Source: Adenophora triphylla var. japonica (taxonomy: Eukaryota > Streptophyta > Magnoliopsida > Asterales > Campanulaceae). From it: 64,000 nucleotides of DNA. This document shows positions 9,358 through 22,125 of this stretch, one piece after another. Location of the stretch: positions 123,545 to 187,544 of the forward strand of contig JAFEMH010004889.1 in assembly GCA_022495995.1 (NCBI GenBank). Direction: 5' to 3'. Made by a program: the position numbers and the translations under genes. Numbering within the stretch: position 1 is the stretch's first letter; each line of letters starts with the position of its first letter. The notes beneath the pieces were generated by a model. That model ran no database searches. It was not told the DNA's origin and saw nothing but the letters and a program-made list of their open reading frames with translations.

Positions 9358-10989
9358 TGAATGTGGTTCCCAAGATCGCGGCTCTTTTATTTTTATTTAT
9401 TTTTTTGTTTGAACCGCTTTCTCATGTAAGGGGATCACTGCCTCACATCGGTTTGGAAACATCCGGTTTAAATTGAAAAATGGAGTCGCCACGCCATTTT
9501 GATTTCCTCAAAACTTTGAAAAAAGGATTTGGGTCCGGAGGTTAAGTTACCCATTGGGAAGAACGGATCGTCGTTCACCCAAAGAGCCTTGCTGGAACAA
9601 GTCTTCCAAGATCCAATTTTCATGCTTGCCTTTGTGTTTTCGTATGTGGGATGTGTTTTTTGAAAAGAAGGGAATGTACCAAGTTATCTTCCGGATGTAT
9701 AAACCATGAGTTGGTTATCGCTCAAGATTCCTTGGATTTTTGATATGTTCGGGACTTTGGTCCCGTTCTCATCTTGGACTTATGATCATCATGATGAGAC
9801 CTTGGGTCACATGAGATCAAGATAGGGACACCTTTTTTTTTAGTCCAAGGATGAGACTCTTTAGAAAGGAAGGACCTTTGCCCATCAATCCTACATCTTG
9901 AGACGATTTGAGCTTTGTCGGGACATTTATGCTCGTCTCAAGTGATGATCGGAGATATTGGGGCTCAAGTTCATCCTTTTCTAAAGGAGAATCCGTCTAT
10001 GGCATCTTTAAGTGGAGGAAATGATGTAAAGATATGACCTTTACACCATTATACTCCAAGAGATGCTCCAAGTACCAAAGGGGACTAAGGGAGAGGTATA
10101 AAGGTTGGATCTTTATACTCATCCTATGCCTTTTTGTGCCTTATGAAGGTCACTAGGCAATCCTTGGAGAGAGATCCAACCATGAGGGACATGGGGAATG
10201 CATTTTAAGCTAAAGATGACATTTTTATGCTAACATATGTAATGAACATGATGCAAGCTAAGACTAGGAATGAAAAGGGAGGACCTTTATGGCTTTCCTA
10301 TGTCCTTTATGAACCTTTTAGGTGGACAATCCTTGGAAGCAAGGTCTATGGGAAGGGGGAATGACATTCATAACTAAAGATGACATTTTTATGGAAAAAG
10401 ATGACATTTTTATATGCAAAGATGACATTTTTATATGCAAAGGATGCTATTTTCACATCAACATGTGAGAGATCCACCCTAGAACAAGCCATTTGAGGTC
10501 TTATTGTTCATCCTTGGGATGGATCTTCCATGGATCCCATGTGATAAAGGGGAATGGGGGTATATATGATTTACATGACTAAAGATGTGATCTTTAATGG
10601 CAATATATCAAATACCAAGCAAATAAATGACAATATATAAAGCAAAGAGCAATATAGCAAGTAATGACAAGAATATTTCAATAAAAAGGGGAGGAGAGGT
10701 TATCAATGGTGGTGTTCCTCTATCTCCTTGAAGTTTGCCTAAGGAAGGACCAACTTTTGAAGGGTTTTGAAGAGGGGGAGGTGATTTTGATTGCTCTCAG
10801 CTTTCTGGAAATTCGTGTAGGTATTTTGGCAGAGTAACAGTACCAAAAACTGTATCCCAAAATGAATAGAGGAGGCCTCTATTTATAGGCACTCTGGTGA
10901 TGGCTAATGAAGCCGTGCGGCTGTAACCCCAAGCTAATGAAGCCGTGCGGTCTTATTCCTTAGTGACTCAGCTTATTTCTAGAACCGTG
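9358..10989 (-). repeat. 3' LTR of element E, distal portion
   Basis: The minus-strand LTR ends at 9358 (accacattca read in its own direction) and continues across G to 24625-24804, giving about 1812 bp without G. It holds an internal gagtcgcca copy of the primer-site core (9483-9491), repeated imperfect palindromes of TAAAGAT...ATCTTTA type (about 10025-10600), a TATA box at 10879-10888 and the palindrome pair at 10909-10951. No gene is present. Confidence 0.8.
10879..10951 (-). promoter_or_regulatory. LTR E promoter: TATA box and GCCGTGCGGC pair
   Basis: On the minus strand CTATAAATAG (10879-10888) is preceded by two sites gaagccgtgcgg starting at 10909 and 10939 on the plus strand, exactly 30 bp apart. 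The flanking ctaatga is repeated with each site. Confidence 0.75.
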
Positions 10990-12422
10990 TGTTGGTCCCA
11001 AAGGTGGCAACAAGGGTGAAAATACAGCTAGAGGGGGGGGAGGTGAATAGCTGTAATAAATTTTTCTCCCTCGATTTAAAACTAATCCTCTATACTTACA
11101 AAACCGCTTGCAGTGTAAGAAACTGCAAGTAGAGTTATAAAATGCACAGCGGAATAATGAAGTTACAAAGCGGTTTTGAGAGAGGCAGTTTTGCAAAGCG
11201 GTTTGATAGTAAGGTTTACTGAAAGTGCAGTTTGCAAAAGTGAAGTCTAGACAATGTTAACTCCAAACACAATTTTCACAATAAGGATAACTATATAAAG
11301 ATCAAACAAAGACAAAGATAAATAATTAGCAAGCACAGAAAATATAAATGCAGTAAAGTATATGAACAAGCTATTTGGAGTGGTTCAATCGATAAACGAT
11401 CTACGTCCACTACCAAGATGGTTAGTCTTGGATTTCTAAGAGAGATTTTATATTGAGTATTTGAGAGATTACAAAGTACAATAAAATCTTTTCTATGAAG
11501 AACAAATCCTAGACTATAACCAGTGTATCTCAAATGAATAAACTATATGTTTAAACATGTGAGGTGTGTGTGTGTTCAAGATCAAGGCTCTTTAAATCTG
11601 AGAGATGTAGAGCTCAATGATTCTTGAATGTGTTAAGGCTTGATTTACGGGGGGAATATTTCTTGAAGTATGAAGATGAAGATACAAAGGACTTATGAAT
11701 TTCTGGGCAGAGCTTCAACTTCTCATGAACACAGCAATTTCTCAAGATTCAAGCAATCTTCAAATGGTGAAGATTAGGGGTATTTATACCCAAGCATCAA
11801 GAAACTAGCCGTTGGATACAGCTGTTGTAAGGACGAGTACTTGATGCAATCTCATTGGTCCACCGCAACCACTTTTGTCCTTTGGGCTGTTGATGCGAGT
11901 AAAGGCGATCGGACCTCAGTGCAATCAAGGTGGTTAGGACATCTGTCACCTTTTCAAGATCCTTGCGGATCTTGTCGAAAAGTAATCACGTGACAAGATA
12001 TGGTAGTTGACTTTTGATATTGCGACGTGGATTCCAACGGTCAAGTGAGGTTCACTTCAAGTAACCAATCATTGGAGCGGTTACGGAGAAAGGCGGTTCC
12101 ACCGAAGAAGGATTTCCAAGTGCGGTTTGCACTTGTTGTTCAAACGGTTTCATATGAAGGGAATCACAAGGCAAAAAGGCGGTTACGCAGCGGTTCTAAA
12201 AGGGCGGTTACGAAACCCTTGAAGCTTGCAATCCTAAGATTCAATGATTCTTGAGCCGAGTCTTCAAGCCTAATTTTAACCTATTCTATAAAATGGACTT
12301 AGCTAAAAATTGAAGTCTAAGCTTCATTACATAGGGTCCTAAAGTCCTTAAAATAAATAGGAGGTTATGGAATCAATCAAATCTAATACAAAATAGGAGG
12401 GTTAAAATATGCATACCCAACA
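10990..12422 (-). repeat. 3' LTR of Sirevirus G
   Basis: The boundaries are TGTTGGTCCC at 10990 and acccaaca at 12422. It matches 23198-24619 along its full length, including the segment with several GCGGTT words at about 12070-12215. Differences from the other LTR cluster at CAG and CTG. Confidence 0.92.
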
Positions 12423-12437
12423 ATCTCCCCCTATTTG
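12423..12437 (-). other. Polypurine tract of Sirevirus G
   Basis: On the minus strand CAAATAGGGGGAGAT abuts the 3' LTR. An A-rich start followed by GGGGGAGA is the usual Sirevirus PPT form. Confidence 0.88.
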
Positions 12438-13241
12438 ATTGATGCCATTACCTACTACAGCAAAAGCAAACATTATACTTGGTAAAAACATGTCCATAAG
12501 AATAAACATGGTAAGTCATGTCCCAAGTTAATGCACACACTAGCTTAAGCTATAGATTTCTATACTTTTGAAAGATTGAGAAACTTACAATTTGAAAAGT
12601 ATAGAAATGCATTCGATGCACTTAAAAATATGAGTTTAAGTTCAAAGTGCGGTTTAAACTGAATGTTTAAACATCAATTCAAAATAGTGAATTTTTTAAG
12701 TTGAAAAATATTTGAATGAGGTTTAAGACCATAAGCGGTTTCATTGTTCTACAAACAAGCAGTTTGATATGAACAAAGTTTTGGAACCATGATGCAATTT
12801 CCATTAATTCCTAAGATGATTACAAGTACAAGAATGAAAGGAAATTACAAGATTACAAAAAACAAAAATGAAGTAAGTTGGACAAAGGAAAATACAAAGA
12901 GAGTGCGGTCCAAACTTACCAAACAAAATTACAAGGAAAAAGCGGTTTGCTGGCTTTGGGCGGCTTGTTCACTTCATGGTCGGCTCCACTTGGCCCGGCT
13001 CTTGATTGGTGCAGTGCAAATGCTTTCCTTAGTCTTCTAACTTCCTCTGCGGTTACGGTGAGAGTAGCTTCAAGCTTCTTTAAGGCATTGACGAGAATGA
13101 GCGAGAGGTGGAATTTGTGGCACCAACCGCTTTGGTATTTTCCACAAGGTTTTCCTTGATAATGTCAAGCTTTACATTGACGAGAGGAATAAATGGAGTT
13201 GAAAGTTGTGTGGAGTTCCTCTTGAACTAAAGCGGTTTGAG
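12438..13241 (-). other. Non-coding interval between PPT and env-like region of G
   Basis: An AT-rich stretch with scattered GCGGTT words and no convincing protein. Short ORFs on the plus strand (12789-13159) have no recognisable domain and run against the element. Confidence 0.5.
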
Positions 13242-16200
13242 CTATGATAGCTTGTTCCATAGGTTCGAGGTCCACAAATACCTTCGGGGAGGTTTTGAGA
13301 TCATTGACGTTGAGCCAAGTGCGGAGTTGAATCCTTCCACGAGGTTGTCCAAGCGGTCGTTGAACTCATCTTGGATCTCGTTCGGCTTGGCCTTCAGAAT
13401 CGACACGGTATCCAGATTCACCTTGGAATCCACCTTGAATAGATCAATTTGTTCCAAGACTTCTTCACGCGAGAGAGTCCAAAGAGGTGCGGACAACTTG
13501 AGATAATTGCGGTCTGGATTGAAGAAAGTCAAGGAATTTGGTGCTTAAGATACCCAAATCTTTTTCAAGGGAAGTGCGAGCTTCTCTCCAAGAACATCTA
13601 ACTCCTTCTTCAAGCGCTCAACGAGATGCCTTGTCTTGAGGCTTTGACTAAACCGGCTTCAAGGGATTTACGAAAGGCTTGAAGCGGTTTGAATCGGGGA
13701 AGCGGTTTGATCGGGAGTGGCGGTTGAGGAGGAAGGAATTCTTGTAGATCTCTCCCCCTTAATGGCATCAAGCAAAGAAGCTTTAAGGGTTGCCAACTCA
13801 AGGGAGTGAGAATCCACCTTGGCTTGTAAGCGCGGTTGGATGCAAGGAGGGATTCATTGGAGGCGGTCAAAGAGATGACATGGCCTTGGTTAACAACAAG
13901 CTGTCCTTGAATCGAGATGAAGGGTTTGGAGGATTTGGGAGTACTACGAGGAGGAGCGGTTGAAGGTGAAGCGGTTGAGAAGGTAGGAGGCGGTTGGGTT
14001 TGGTTAGTACGAGGGCGGTTTGGGTATTGGGAGGAAGGTTTGGAGGAGGTGAGTGTTGTCTAATGGGTGAGTTGTGAGGGGTTGGGGATTTTGAAGGGTG
14101 TTTGATTTAGAGCGGTTAGGGGTAGGGGAGCGGTTTTTGTTAGGGAATTGACGGGAGTTGGATCATCCCTAACGAGATTTGGATGTGGCATGTCCGGCGA
14201 GAGGGCTTGGGTGCCATTGTTGATAGGCGAGAATGAGTAGGGGTTTGGTTGGAGTGTTGTGAGTTCAAGGAATGGGAATGTTGGGGTGAGTTATATTGGG
14301 ATTGAGAAGATAGGGGTGATAGTGATTTTACGGGGGAAGGTGAAGGGGAATTTTGAGGAGGTGATTGAGGAGGGAATTTACGGGAGGAGAGGGAGAAGGT
14401 GATGGTTGAGCGAGGTTTGGTTTTCTTGAAGGGTTTCTTTTTGGCAGACCATTTTCTTCCTCTTAGGTTTCTCCCCACAGTGGTGCGGTTTTGTTGGGGA
14501 AGGGGTTATGGATTTGGCTTTGGAAGGGGATGCTGGATTGAGAGTTGGCGGGGATTGGGACTGGGGATTGGTTTGGAGATTGGACGGGGAGAGGTCGAGG
14601 AGTTGGGGCGGTTGGGTTTTACGGCGGTTCGTGGGTTGAGGCGGTTCCGGCTTCGGGAGTTTTGCCCTTGGCTTGATATTTTTCGGCTTTGCTCCTTTGC
14701 CAATCTAGCAATCCTATCTTGGAGAACCTTCATCTGTTCCTCCACAGTCAAACCCGGCCATCTCATCTCTGGCTTTCTTGGCTCTAGCCACCAAGTTGGG
14801 AATACTTGGATCTTCCTCTTCTTCATCATCTTCATCCACCAAATGCATGGTTTCGGGTTCGGAGTTCCTTGGATGATTTCTTTCTTTTGCTAGACCCAGC
14901 TCCATCATCAGCGGTAGGCGGTTTGGTTGCGGGAGCGGTCTTGGCCTTTTACGAGCGGTTCGGCTCTTGCTTGGGGCTTCTGGACCGCTTGGTTGCTTTG
15001 GTTTGAGGAGCGGTTGAAGGATCTACGAGCTCATATGGTTCCTTGAAGGGATATGTATACGCATCATACAACGACTTGTACAAAGCATCACCATTGGCAT
15101 ACACGAAAGTATGGCATGCAAGCAATCCAAGGGAATCATGCGACGATCAACCATAAGATCTGGATTCTTGGTGACCATTTCATCTAAGTGCTCATAGTCC
15201 ATCAACGGGCGGTTAAGATTACGCGAGAATGGTCTCCACCTCGATCTTCACCTTTGACCTTGGGTGATAGGTCTCAATCTTTGTCCTTGATCTCAAAGTA
15301 AAGGATCCTTGGCCGGTGTAGCTTGATTTCCATAAAGATAGCGACCTTTGTACATCCATTGTTGGGATGTAAAATTGTTGTGGTTCCCAGTCTTTCCACA
15401 AATGGATCTCCCCACAAGATGACCTATGAAGTTCATCGGCTCACCAAAGTTCTTTACGGGGATCTTCTTGTACTTCTTGGATAAGGTATCTACTTTGGCG
15501 GTTTGGAAAACGGCATTGTCTTGAATAACTTTGATCAACCTCTAAGGGAGCTCCACCAACGGCAAATCTGAAAAGTCTTCTAATGTCAATATAATCTATG
15601 GAGAGCTTCATGCCTTCAACTACGGTCGGGCGGGGAGACTTTTTGGCCTTGCTCAAGAACTCTGGAATCCTTCTTAGCGGTTGCAAAGAATTGATCAACA
15701 AAGGAGGGCACGATGAAGTTCTGCTTCTTGGTGAAGAGCGGTAGGATGCCTGAAACTCTTAGCTTCCTCAGCAACTCCCTTCCAAGAGCATCAGTTTTGA
15801 GCTCTTCCTCATTAACTTCCCACCGGGTAGGAAAGTAGTTGGATCCTACAAGTTTCAAATTTCAAGTGTTAGATCCATTTGTGTATTCATAGTTCACATG
15901 CGGTTTGAGCACCAAGCGATTGAGCAAGGTGCGGTTTGAAAATGTCAAACCCCAAGTGAAACCATGAATACTTAAACAAATAATGAGGACTTTGAGAATA
16001 AAATTACTTAAGTACGTGGCATTGTAATCCAAACTTATCCCACACTGCAAGCAGTGATTAGAGAGGAATTTCTTGGTTTCCAGCCTATATACTTAGTAAA
16101 ATCTCAAAAACATTGGAAAGGAAATAAACAGCATGCGGTTTCTAAAGATTTGAAAATGCGGTTTTAGAACATGCGGTTTAGGTTGAATAGGAGAGGAGCG

Positions 16201-16870
16201 GTTTGAAACAAAAAAAATTCCTAAGCGGTTGTATAATAGCGGTTTCAAACCAACATAAAATCCAAAATTTCAAAAAAAAAGTTGAAAATTATTCTAAGTG
16301 TTGGAAAACACTTTCTCAGAATCAAGGCAACCAAAATATATGATTTTTCAAGAACAGTTCATGGGTTTTGTGAAGAACACCAAGAACATTCAAGAACACC
16401 AAGAACAGAGATTCATGAAACTTAACCAAAATAAGCAAATAACATATCAAAATGATCACATTGGGAAGGAGATTAACAATATATAATTAAAAATTCATCC
16501 TTTACCCAGAATCATCAACAAACTTCAAGAACACAAAAATGGGTTTTCAAACACACGAAACTGAATAAATCAAAATCAGTGTCCTAAACTTGGATGGATC
16601 ATGAAATAAGCAACATATTTAGAGTCTATGCAAGAATCCGAGCAAAACCCAACAATTATCAACAAAAATAGTCAAGAAATCAGTTCAAAATCATCAAAAA
16701 ATCTAAACAGGGCATACGAACAGTTTATGAGTTCATCCATGGCAGATTTACGAAGAAATTAAAGGTTAGGGTTAGAGATTTGTTACCATTTCCAAGATAG
16801 GTTTCTTTGCCCTAGCGATGGTAGATGCTCTTTGCCTTTTTGAAGTTGAAGGTTTTGAAGTTGTTGCCAT
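13242..16870 (-). pseudogene. Env-like ORF region of Sirevirus G, fragmented
   Basis: Downstream of RNase H on the minus strand, open pieces follow one another: 15616-15858, 15441-15701, 15023-15538, 14506-14908, 14140-14478, 13610-13870 and 13242-13532. The upstream-most ATG (16870) begins MATTSKPSTSKRQRAS, ends near 16787 at a GTAAC donor, and a possible acceptor AG lies at 15846-15847; the codon phase does not join cleanly, so this intron is tentative. The first large piece contains SNYFPTRWEVNEEEL and an ALGRELLRKL segment; the middle is rich in proline, serine and basic residues; the end (13242-13532) looks helical. The position matches the env-like ORF of Sireviruses, whose function is not established. 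I see no clear signal peptide or membrane segment. Frames change often, some of it possibly sequence error at CAG/CTG. Confidence 0.55.
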
Positions 16871-17471
16871 TGATGATTAAGTAAGAAAAATGAGGGTTTT
16901 TTTAAAGGGTTTTAGAGAGAGAGAGTTTGGTAGAGAGAGTACTGTGTGCAGAGAGTTGGCAGAAGAAAGGTTTGTTTTCACCAACATAGGTTTATATAGG
17001 GTGAAGGGGGGCAGGCAGTTGGTTCAGAAGGAATGATTGAAATTAACCCAACTGTTGCACCCTTTCACCTTCTGCACCTCTCTCTATGACGGCTGACATG
17101 AAGGCTTTAAATGCTCATGTCCCCTTAGCATTAAATGCTCTTAAAATTTTGAATTTTTGAGGAAACATTTTGCAAAAATACCCGGATGTCAAAAATAAGG
17201 ACTAAAAAATAAATAAAGGAATTTGAACAGTTTTTTTTTTTTTTTTTTTTTTAAATTAAGATAAGCAATAAAAATAGACGAGTTTACTTCTAGTTGAAAC
17301 GCGGTTTGATCAGCGGTCGAGGCGCATGAGCGGTTTGGAACTTGCGGTTTGCATGCGGGCGGTTGGATATCTTGCGGTTTTGACACAGGCGGTTCAACAG
17401 AAGCGATTTGATTCCAAAAGGAATTTCAACCTAGACTCAACAAACAAGTTAGCCAATAAAAAGTATGGAAT
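16871..17471 (-). other. Spacer between RNase H and env-like region of G
   Basis: No coding potential. It contains purine repeats (gagagaga, about 16914-16945) and a T tract of about 24 bases near 17229-17252. Confidence 0.5.
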
Positions 17472-18124
17472 TTATTTAAGTTCAAGCATACCCATTTCTC
17501 CTCTGAGAAAAGAAAATCTCTTGGAGTCAAGAGCCTTTGTGAGGATATCAGCAATGTGGATGTCTGTCCCCACGTACTCTAAATGGATATTCCTCTTCTC
17601 CACATGATCTTTGAGGAAATGATACTTGATATCTATATGCTTGGTCTTGGAATGCATGACGGGATTGTTGGAGGCGAAATAGTTGAAGTGTTGTCACACA
17701 TGATAGGGCAATTCCCTTCATGGATTCCATAGTCTACCAAGCTATTTGCTTCATCCGAAAGGATTTGACAACAACAACTACCGGCGGCAATATACTCGGC
17801 CTACGTATGGTTGACACTTTGGCTGAAGCTTGCTTCTTGCGGCCCAAGCAACTAGTCTATTCCCGAGGAAATGACAAGTACCACTAGTGCTTTTCTGTCA
17901 ATAGTACAAGGCTGCATAATGTCTGCATCTGAATAACCTACAAGATCGAAGTTCGAATCTTTGGAATACCAAAGTCCAAGGTTAGTGGTTCCCGGATAAA
18001 TAGCGGATTATACGCTTGGCTGCAATAAGATGTGCTTCTCTAGGATGCAGCTTGATAGCGAGCACATACACGGACACTAAACATGATATCGGCCTACTAG
18101 CGGTTAAGTAAAGTAATGAGCCGA
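17472..18124 (-). pseudogene. RNase H of Sirevirus G
   Basis: The C-terminal part is clear at 17472-17657: HSKTKHIDIKYHFLKDHV followed by IADILTKALD, the canonical end of Copia RNase H. The upstream part is broken by frameshifts, although pieces of the RT-RNase H junction and the catalytic domain are visible in alternate frames. It degrades the RNA strand during cDNA synthesis. Confidence 0.8.
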
Positions 18125-19080
18125 TCATACCTCGATATAAAGTCGATCAACTTTCTTACCTTTGAGATCTTTATCTAGCTTATTGCCGGTGGCCATAGGA
18201 GTATCATATGCTTTAGCATTTTCTAATCCAAACTTCTTTATCAACTCCTTGGTGTATTTGGCTTGGGTGATGAAAATACCTTCTTCGCATTGCCTGATTT
18301 GAAGCCCGAGGAAGAAAGTTAATTCTCCCATCATGCTCATTTCAAACTTGCTTTTCATTAGCTTTTCGAAACGCTTACAAAGCAACTCATTAGTAGAACC
18401 AAAAATAATATCATCGACATAAATTTGAACAAGTAAAGTATGCTCATTATATTTGGCAATAAAAAGAGTTGTATCAATTTTACCGCGTTTAAATCCTTTT
18501 TCTAGTAAAAATTTAGAAAGAGTCTCATACCATGCCCTCGGAGCTTGCTTAAGTCCATACAAAGCTTTAGAGTTTGTAGACATGATTGGGAAATTTGGAG
18601 TCTTCAAATCCGGGCGGTTGGGCAACATACACGGTCTCTTGCGGTTCGCCGTTGAGGAATGCACTCTTTACGTCCATTTGATATAACTTGAAATGCTTGA
18701 AAGAGGCGTAGGCTAAGAAAATTCTGATAGCTTCCAATCTTGCAACTGGAGCGAAGGTTTCGTCATAATCAATTCCTTCTTCTTGCCTATATCCTTGTGC
18801 AACCAACCTTGCTTTATTCCTAGTGATGCTTCCATTCTCGTCCATCTTATTCCTAAATACCCACTTAGTTCCTATCACTCCTTGATCCTGAGGTCTAGGC
18901 ACCAAAGTCCGAGACCTTGCATCTTTCAAATTGGTTGAGTTCTTCTTGCATAGCAACGACCCAACTGGAATCTTGGAGTGCTTCATCAATCTTCTTGGGT
19001 TCAACTTGAGATAAAAGTGAAGTATGCTCGTCATAGTTCGATCTCCTTGTTTGAACACCGGAAAACAGATCACCAATCAC
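18125..19080 (-). pseudogene. Reverse transcriptase of Sirevirus G
   Basis: Two overlapping open pieces (18567-19076 and 18125-18664) cover the Copia RT domain. Motifs in order are [81 protein letters not shown] and the catalytic YVDDIIFGSTN. One frame change separates the pieces near 18600. The preceding connection to integrase is at 19105-19419. Confidence 0.9.
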
Positions 19081-19104
19081 ATTTGTGAGGGGTGGCTAGC
19101 GACT

Positions 19105-20358
19105 TCACGAACCTCTGGGGTAAGTCTGGTTGGGTGAGGTTTCTTGAAGATCTTCAATTGGAACGTCGTTAGATCCTTCGGCGAAGTCATGGAATGTAAG
19201 TTGACGAAGAGGTTCTATAAAATTTGGATAGGGAATTCTCAACTTCTTCTTCCCTTGGAGTTGCATACGGAGTAGGAACTTCGGTGCGGTTTCAAAAGTG
19301 CGGTTTGAGGGAATTTCGGTTGAGGGTCTTTGGATTTTGCGGTTGAGGATCGGGTGCGGTTTGGGATGATTCACTGGTTCATTATGCTCAACAAAATCAT
19401 CGGCAACATTTGGAGCCAAATGTGGCTCAAGGAGAGAATGCTCATCAAAAGTAACATGGACGGACTCAACTATTTTTAAACTAGTTTTGTTGAAAACACG
19501 AAAAGCTTTAGAATGTTTAGCATACCCAACAAAAATACCTTCGTCGGCCTTGGCTCTGAATTTACCTCTATTTTCTCTTCCGTTGTAGAGGACAAAACAT
19601 TTGCGGCCAAAGATCTTGAAGAATGCAATGTTGGGGGTTCTTCCTCGCCAAAGCTCATAGGGAGTCTTGTTATAGGTTTTGTTGATGAGGAGCGGTTACG
19701 AGTGAAGCATGCGGTATTGATTGCTTCGGCCAAAAATGCGAGGTAGCTTCGCTTCGAGATATCATTGTCTTTCCGGCCTCAATCAACGTCCTATTCTTCC
19801 TTTCCACAACCCCATTTTGTTGTGGAACACCAGTGTAGAAAAATTGTGATCAATCCCATGGTCATCACAATCTTGAGCAACACCATTGTTCTTAAATTCT
19901 GTTCCATTATACGATCGAACACTAACGATGTCGTCTTCTTTTTGAGTTTGGAGCCGTCGAATAGTGCGGTGAGAATCTCATAACAATCATCTTTGGAAAT
20001 CATCATCTCAACCCACGTATATCTTGAGTAATCATCCACCACCACTAAGGTATATCTATTTCCTCCAATCTTTGGCGGTGGTTACGGGTCCAAACAAATC
20101 TATGTGAAGCGGTTGTAAGCATCTTGAAGTTGAAGGAGCGGTCTTCTTTGGTGAAAGATGACGCGGGCGCTTACAGTGGCATGCACTACATTTCTCTGGA
20201 TGGTGGTCAGCCACTTTGGGTAAACCACGAACGAGGTTTTCCCTACCAATCTTTGCAAGATACTTGAAGTTCAAGTGGCTCAACCTCTTGTGCCATAGCC
20301 AACTATTTTCGCTCACATTCTTAGCTACAAAACGAGAGATTAGTAATACTACATGCAA
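19105..20358 (-). pseudogene. Integrase of Sirevirus G
   Basis: The zinc-binding region lies at 20056-20358 (LWHKRLSHLNFKYL, then CSACHCKR), followed by LHIDLFGP with the first catalytic Asp. The core continues with VVDDYSRYTWVEM (from 20045) and then shifts frame. The C-terminal GKF-type region (DEGIFVGYAKHSKAFRVFNK) is readable near 19500-19600 in another frame. The final part (19105-19419) is the variable stretch leading into RT. Confidence 0.85.
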
Positions 20359-20717
20359 TTTAGATCAATAATGTAAATATTACTCTTACGAATCCCTGTG
20401 AGTAGGGTGACGCCGTAAATGCTATCTTTGATAAAGCAATTTGATGACGTGAAGTTGCAAAGCATTCCTTTGTCGCAAAATTGAGAAATTGAAAGGAGGT
20501 TGTGCTTGAGTCCATCGACAAGAGAAACCTTCTCAATAGTTAGATTTCCTCTCCTTATAACACCATATCCTATGGTCTTTCCTTTGTTGTTGTCACCAAA
20601 GGTTACAGACGGACCACTTGCTTCAACGACATATTCAAGTAATGATCTATCTCCGGTCATATGTCTTGGCGACCCTTTGTCAAGATACCATTCATTATCC
20701 TTGGAGTGACCAACCAT
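20349..20717 (-). pseudogene. Aspartic protease of Sirevirus G
   Basis: The motif EWYLDKGSPRHMTGD occupies the place of the usual WYLDSGCSRHMTG active site, then TFGDNNKGKTIGYGVI and VDGLKHNLLSISQFCDKG follow as in Copia proteases. The catalytic triplet reads D-K-G instead of D-S-G, which should abolish activity unless it is a sequence error. The domain overlaps the start of integrase as part of one polyprotein. Confidence 0.8.
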
Positions 20718-22125
20718 GAAGCGAGAGGACCTGAAATGTAAACATTAAGAACGAGGTCCCCCTTTATTCCTTGGGTCTGAAGTTAGCAACCCTTTACGAC
20801 CCACACCTTGACGAAGGAGGTTTACTCTTCTGGCATTGGATGTGAACCGCAAAAGGCATTCTGCGGCCTTGTGACCTAAACCATCACACACGAGAACATT
20901 TATAATAGCTACAAGCTTCATGAGGTTTTACTAACTCCTTACTCTTCTTAGGAGTTGCATGCGGTTTGGGACAAGGAAGCGGTTTTGGAGGAGCAGTTCC
21001 GGCTAAGAGTCCAGAATTTGAGATAAAGGAAACGAGGCTTTGGTTTGACCATTTATTTCACAGGAACGCTATTCACCTTTTGAAGGCGGGAGGAGCGGTC
21101 GAAGAAGATGCGCGGTCGGACACAGGTTGGAAGCACCACCTTTTCCACCGGGAGCGGTTGGAGCGGTATGCGACCAATTCCATAAGCCATTTCCTCTTGA
21201 GCTTTCCACAGAATCCTTAGGTTTCAACACAAATTCTTTCCATATTGCTTTCCTTTAGGGTAGACATAATTAATTTGTCGTCCTTTACCCTTTCCTTTAG
21301 CATGCTTCCCTTAGGAATTTCTTTAGTTAGTTCTAAAATTTCTTCATCCTTTTCACTCGAGGATGCACACTTCTCCTCTTCCTCAGATCCAAAACCTAGG
21401 CCTTCCTTAATTCCAGGAGGAACTTGGGAGTCCATGATTTTATCCTTGGTGGATTGAGACTTGAGCCATGAATCAACAATCTTTTGGAGATCGTTGATTT
21501 GGGTTACCAAGTCATCATTCCGGAGTTGAAGTGCAGCAACCTTAGTTTCAAGGATGCGGTTACGATCGACAAGAGGAGTCATACTTGATTTGGTCCTTAA
21601 GATTTGACATTTCGGACTTCATCACAGTTTTCTCCGTCTTGTAGATTAAGTTCATCATGAGCTAAGCTTAAGGCTTTCTTAAGATTAGAGAATTGATGGA
21701 TCACCATTTCGGCTTCCTTGAACATCCTTTCATGTTCCATGGGAGAAACCTCTTTCACCACCTTTTTCAAAATTTTCTTCTTTGGAATTGTTTTTGAAGG
21801 TGGAGCATTTGTAGGAGGAAAAATGGGACGTGAATACGAGCAATTTCCTATCTTAATGCTAGGAGTAAGTTTGATATCATCATCCAATGTAAAATTTGGA
21901 AGTTTTTTTGAAACCTCTTTTTCTTCCATATATTGCGACTCGATTGACTCGAGAATCGACTCATCGGAAGCGTACGCAATTAAGCGAGATTAACCTCTTC
22001 GGTTTCATCATCACTTCCATCATCGGAATCTGTTTCAATCCAAGTAGCCAATTCCTTGGAGTTCTCTTCCTCCTCGTGCAACCATTCCCTTGCGACGAGA
22101 AAATTTCGCAGAGAGGTTTTCTTTT
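20718..22125 (-). pseudogene. Gag-protease linker of Sirevirus G
   Basis: Open pieces at 21597-21929 and 21217-21582 continue the polyprotein between the Gag zinc knuckle and the protease. They hold a basic KKKILKKVVKEV patch, a predicted helical stretch (IHQFSNLKKALSLAHDEL) and a leucine-rich coiled-coil-like segment (ETKVAALQLRNDDLVTQIND). Such long linkers are typical of Sireviruses. Frames change at least three times. Confidence 0.65.

Noticed and set aside
14140..14893. Plus-strand ORF of 164 codons rich in Gly, Phe and Arg.
   Set aside because: Antisense shadow of the proline/serine-rich part of the Sirevirus env-like region; no independent support.
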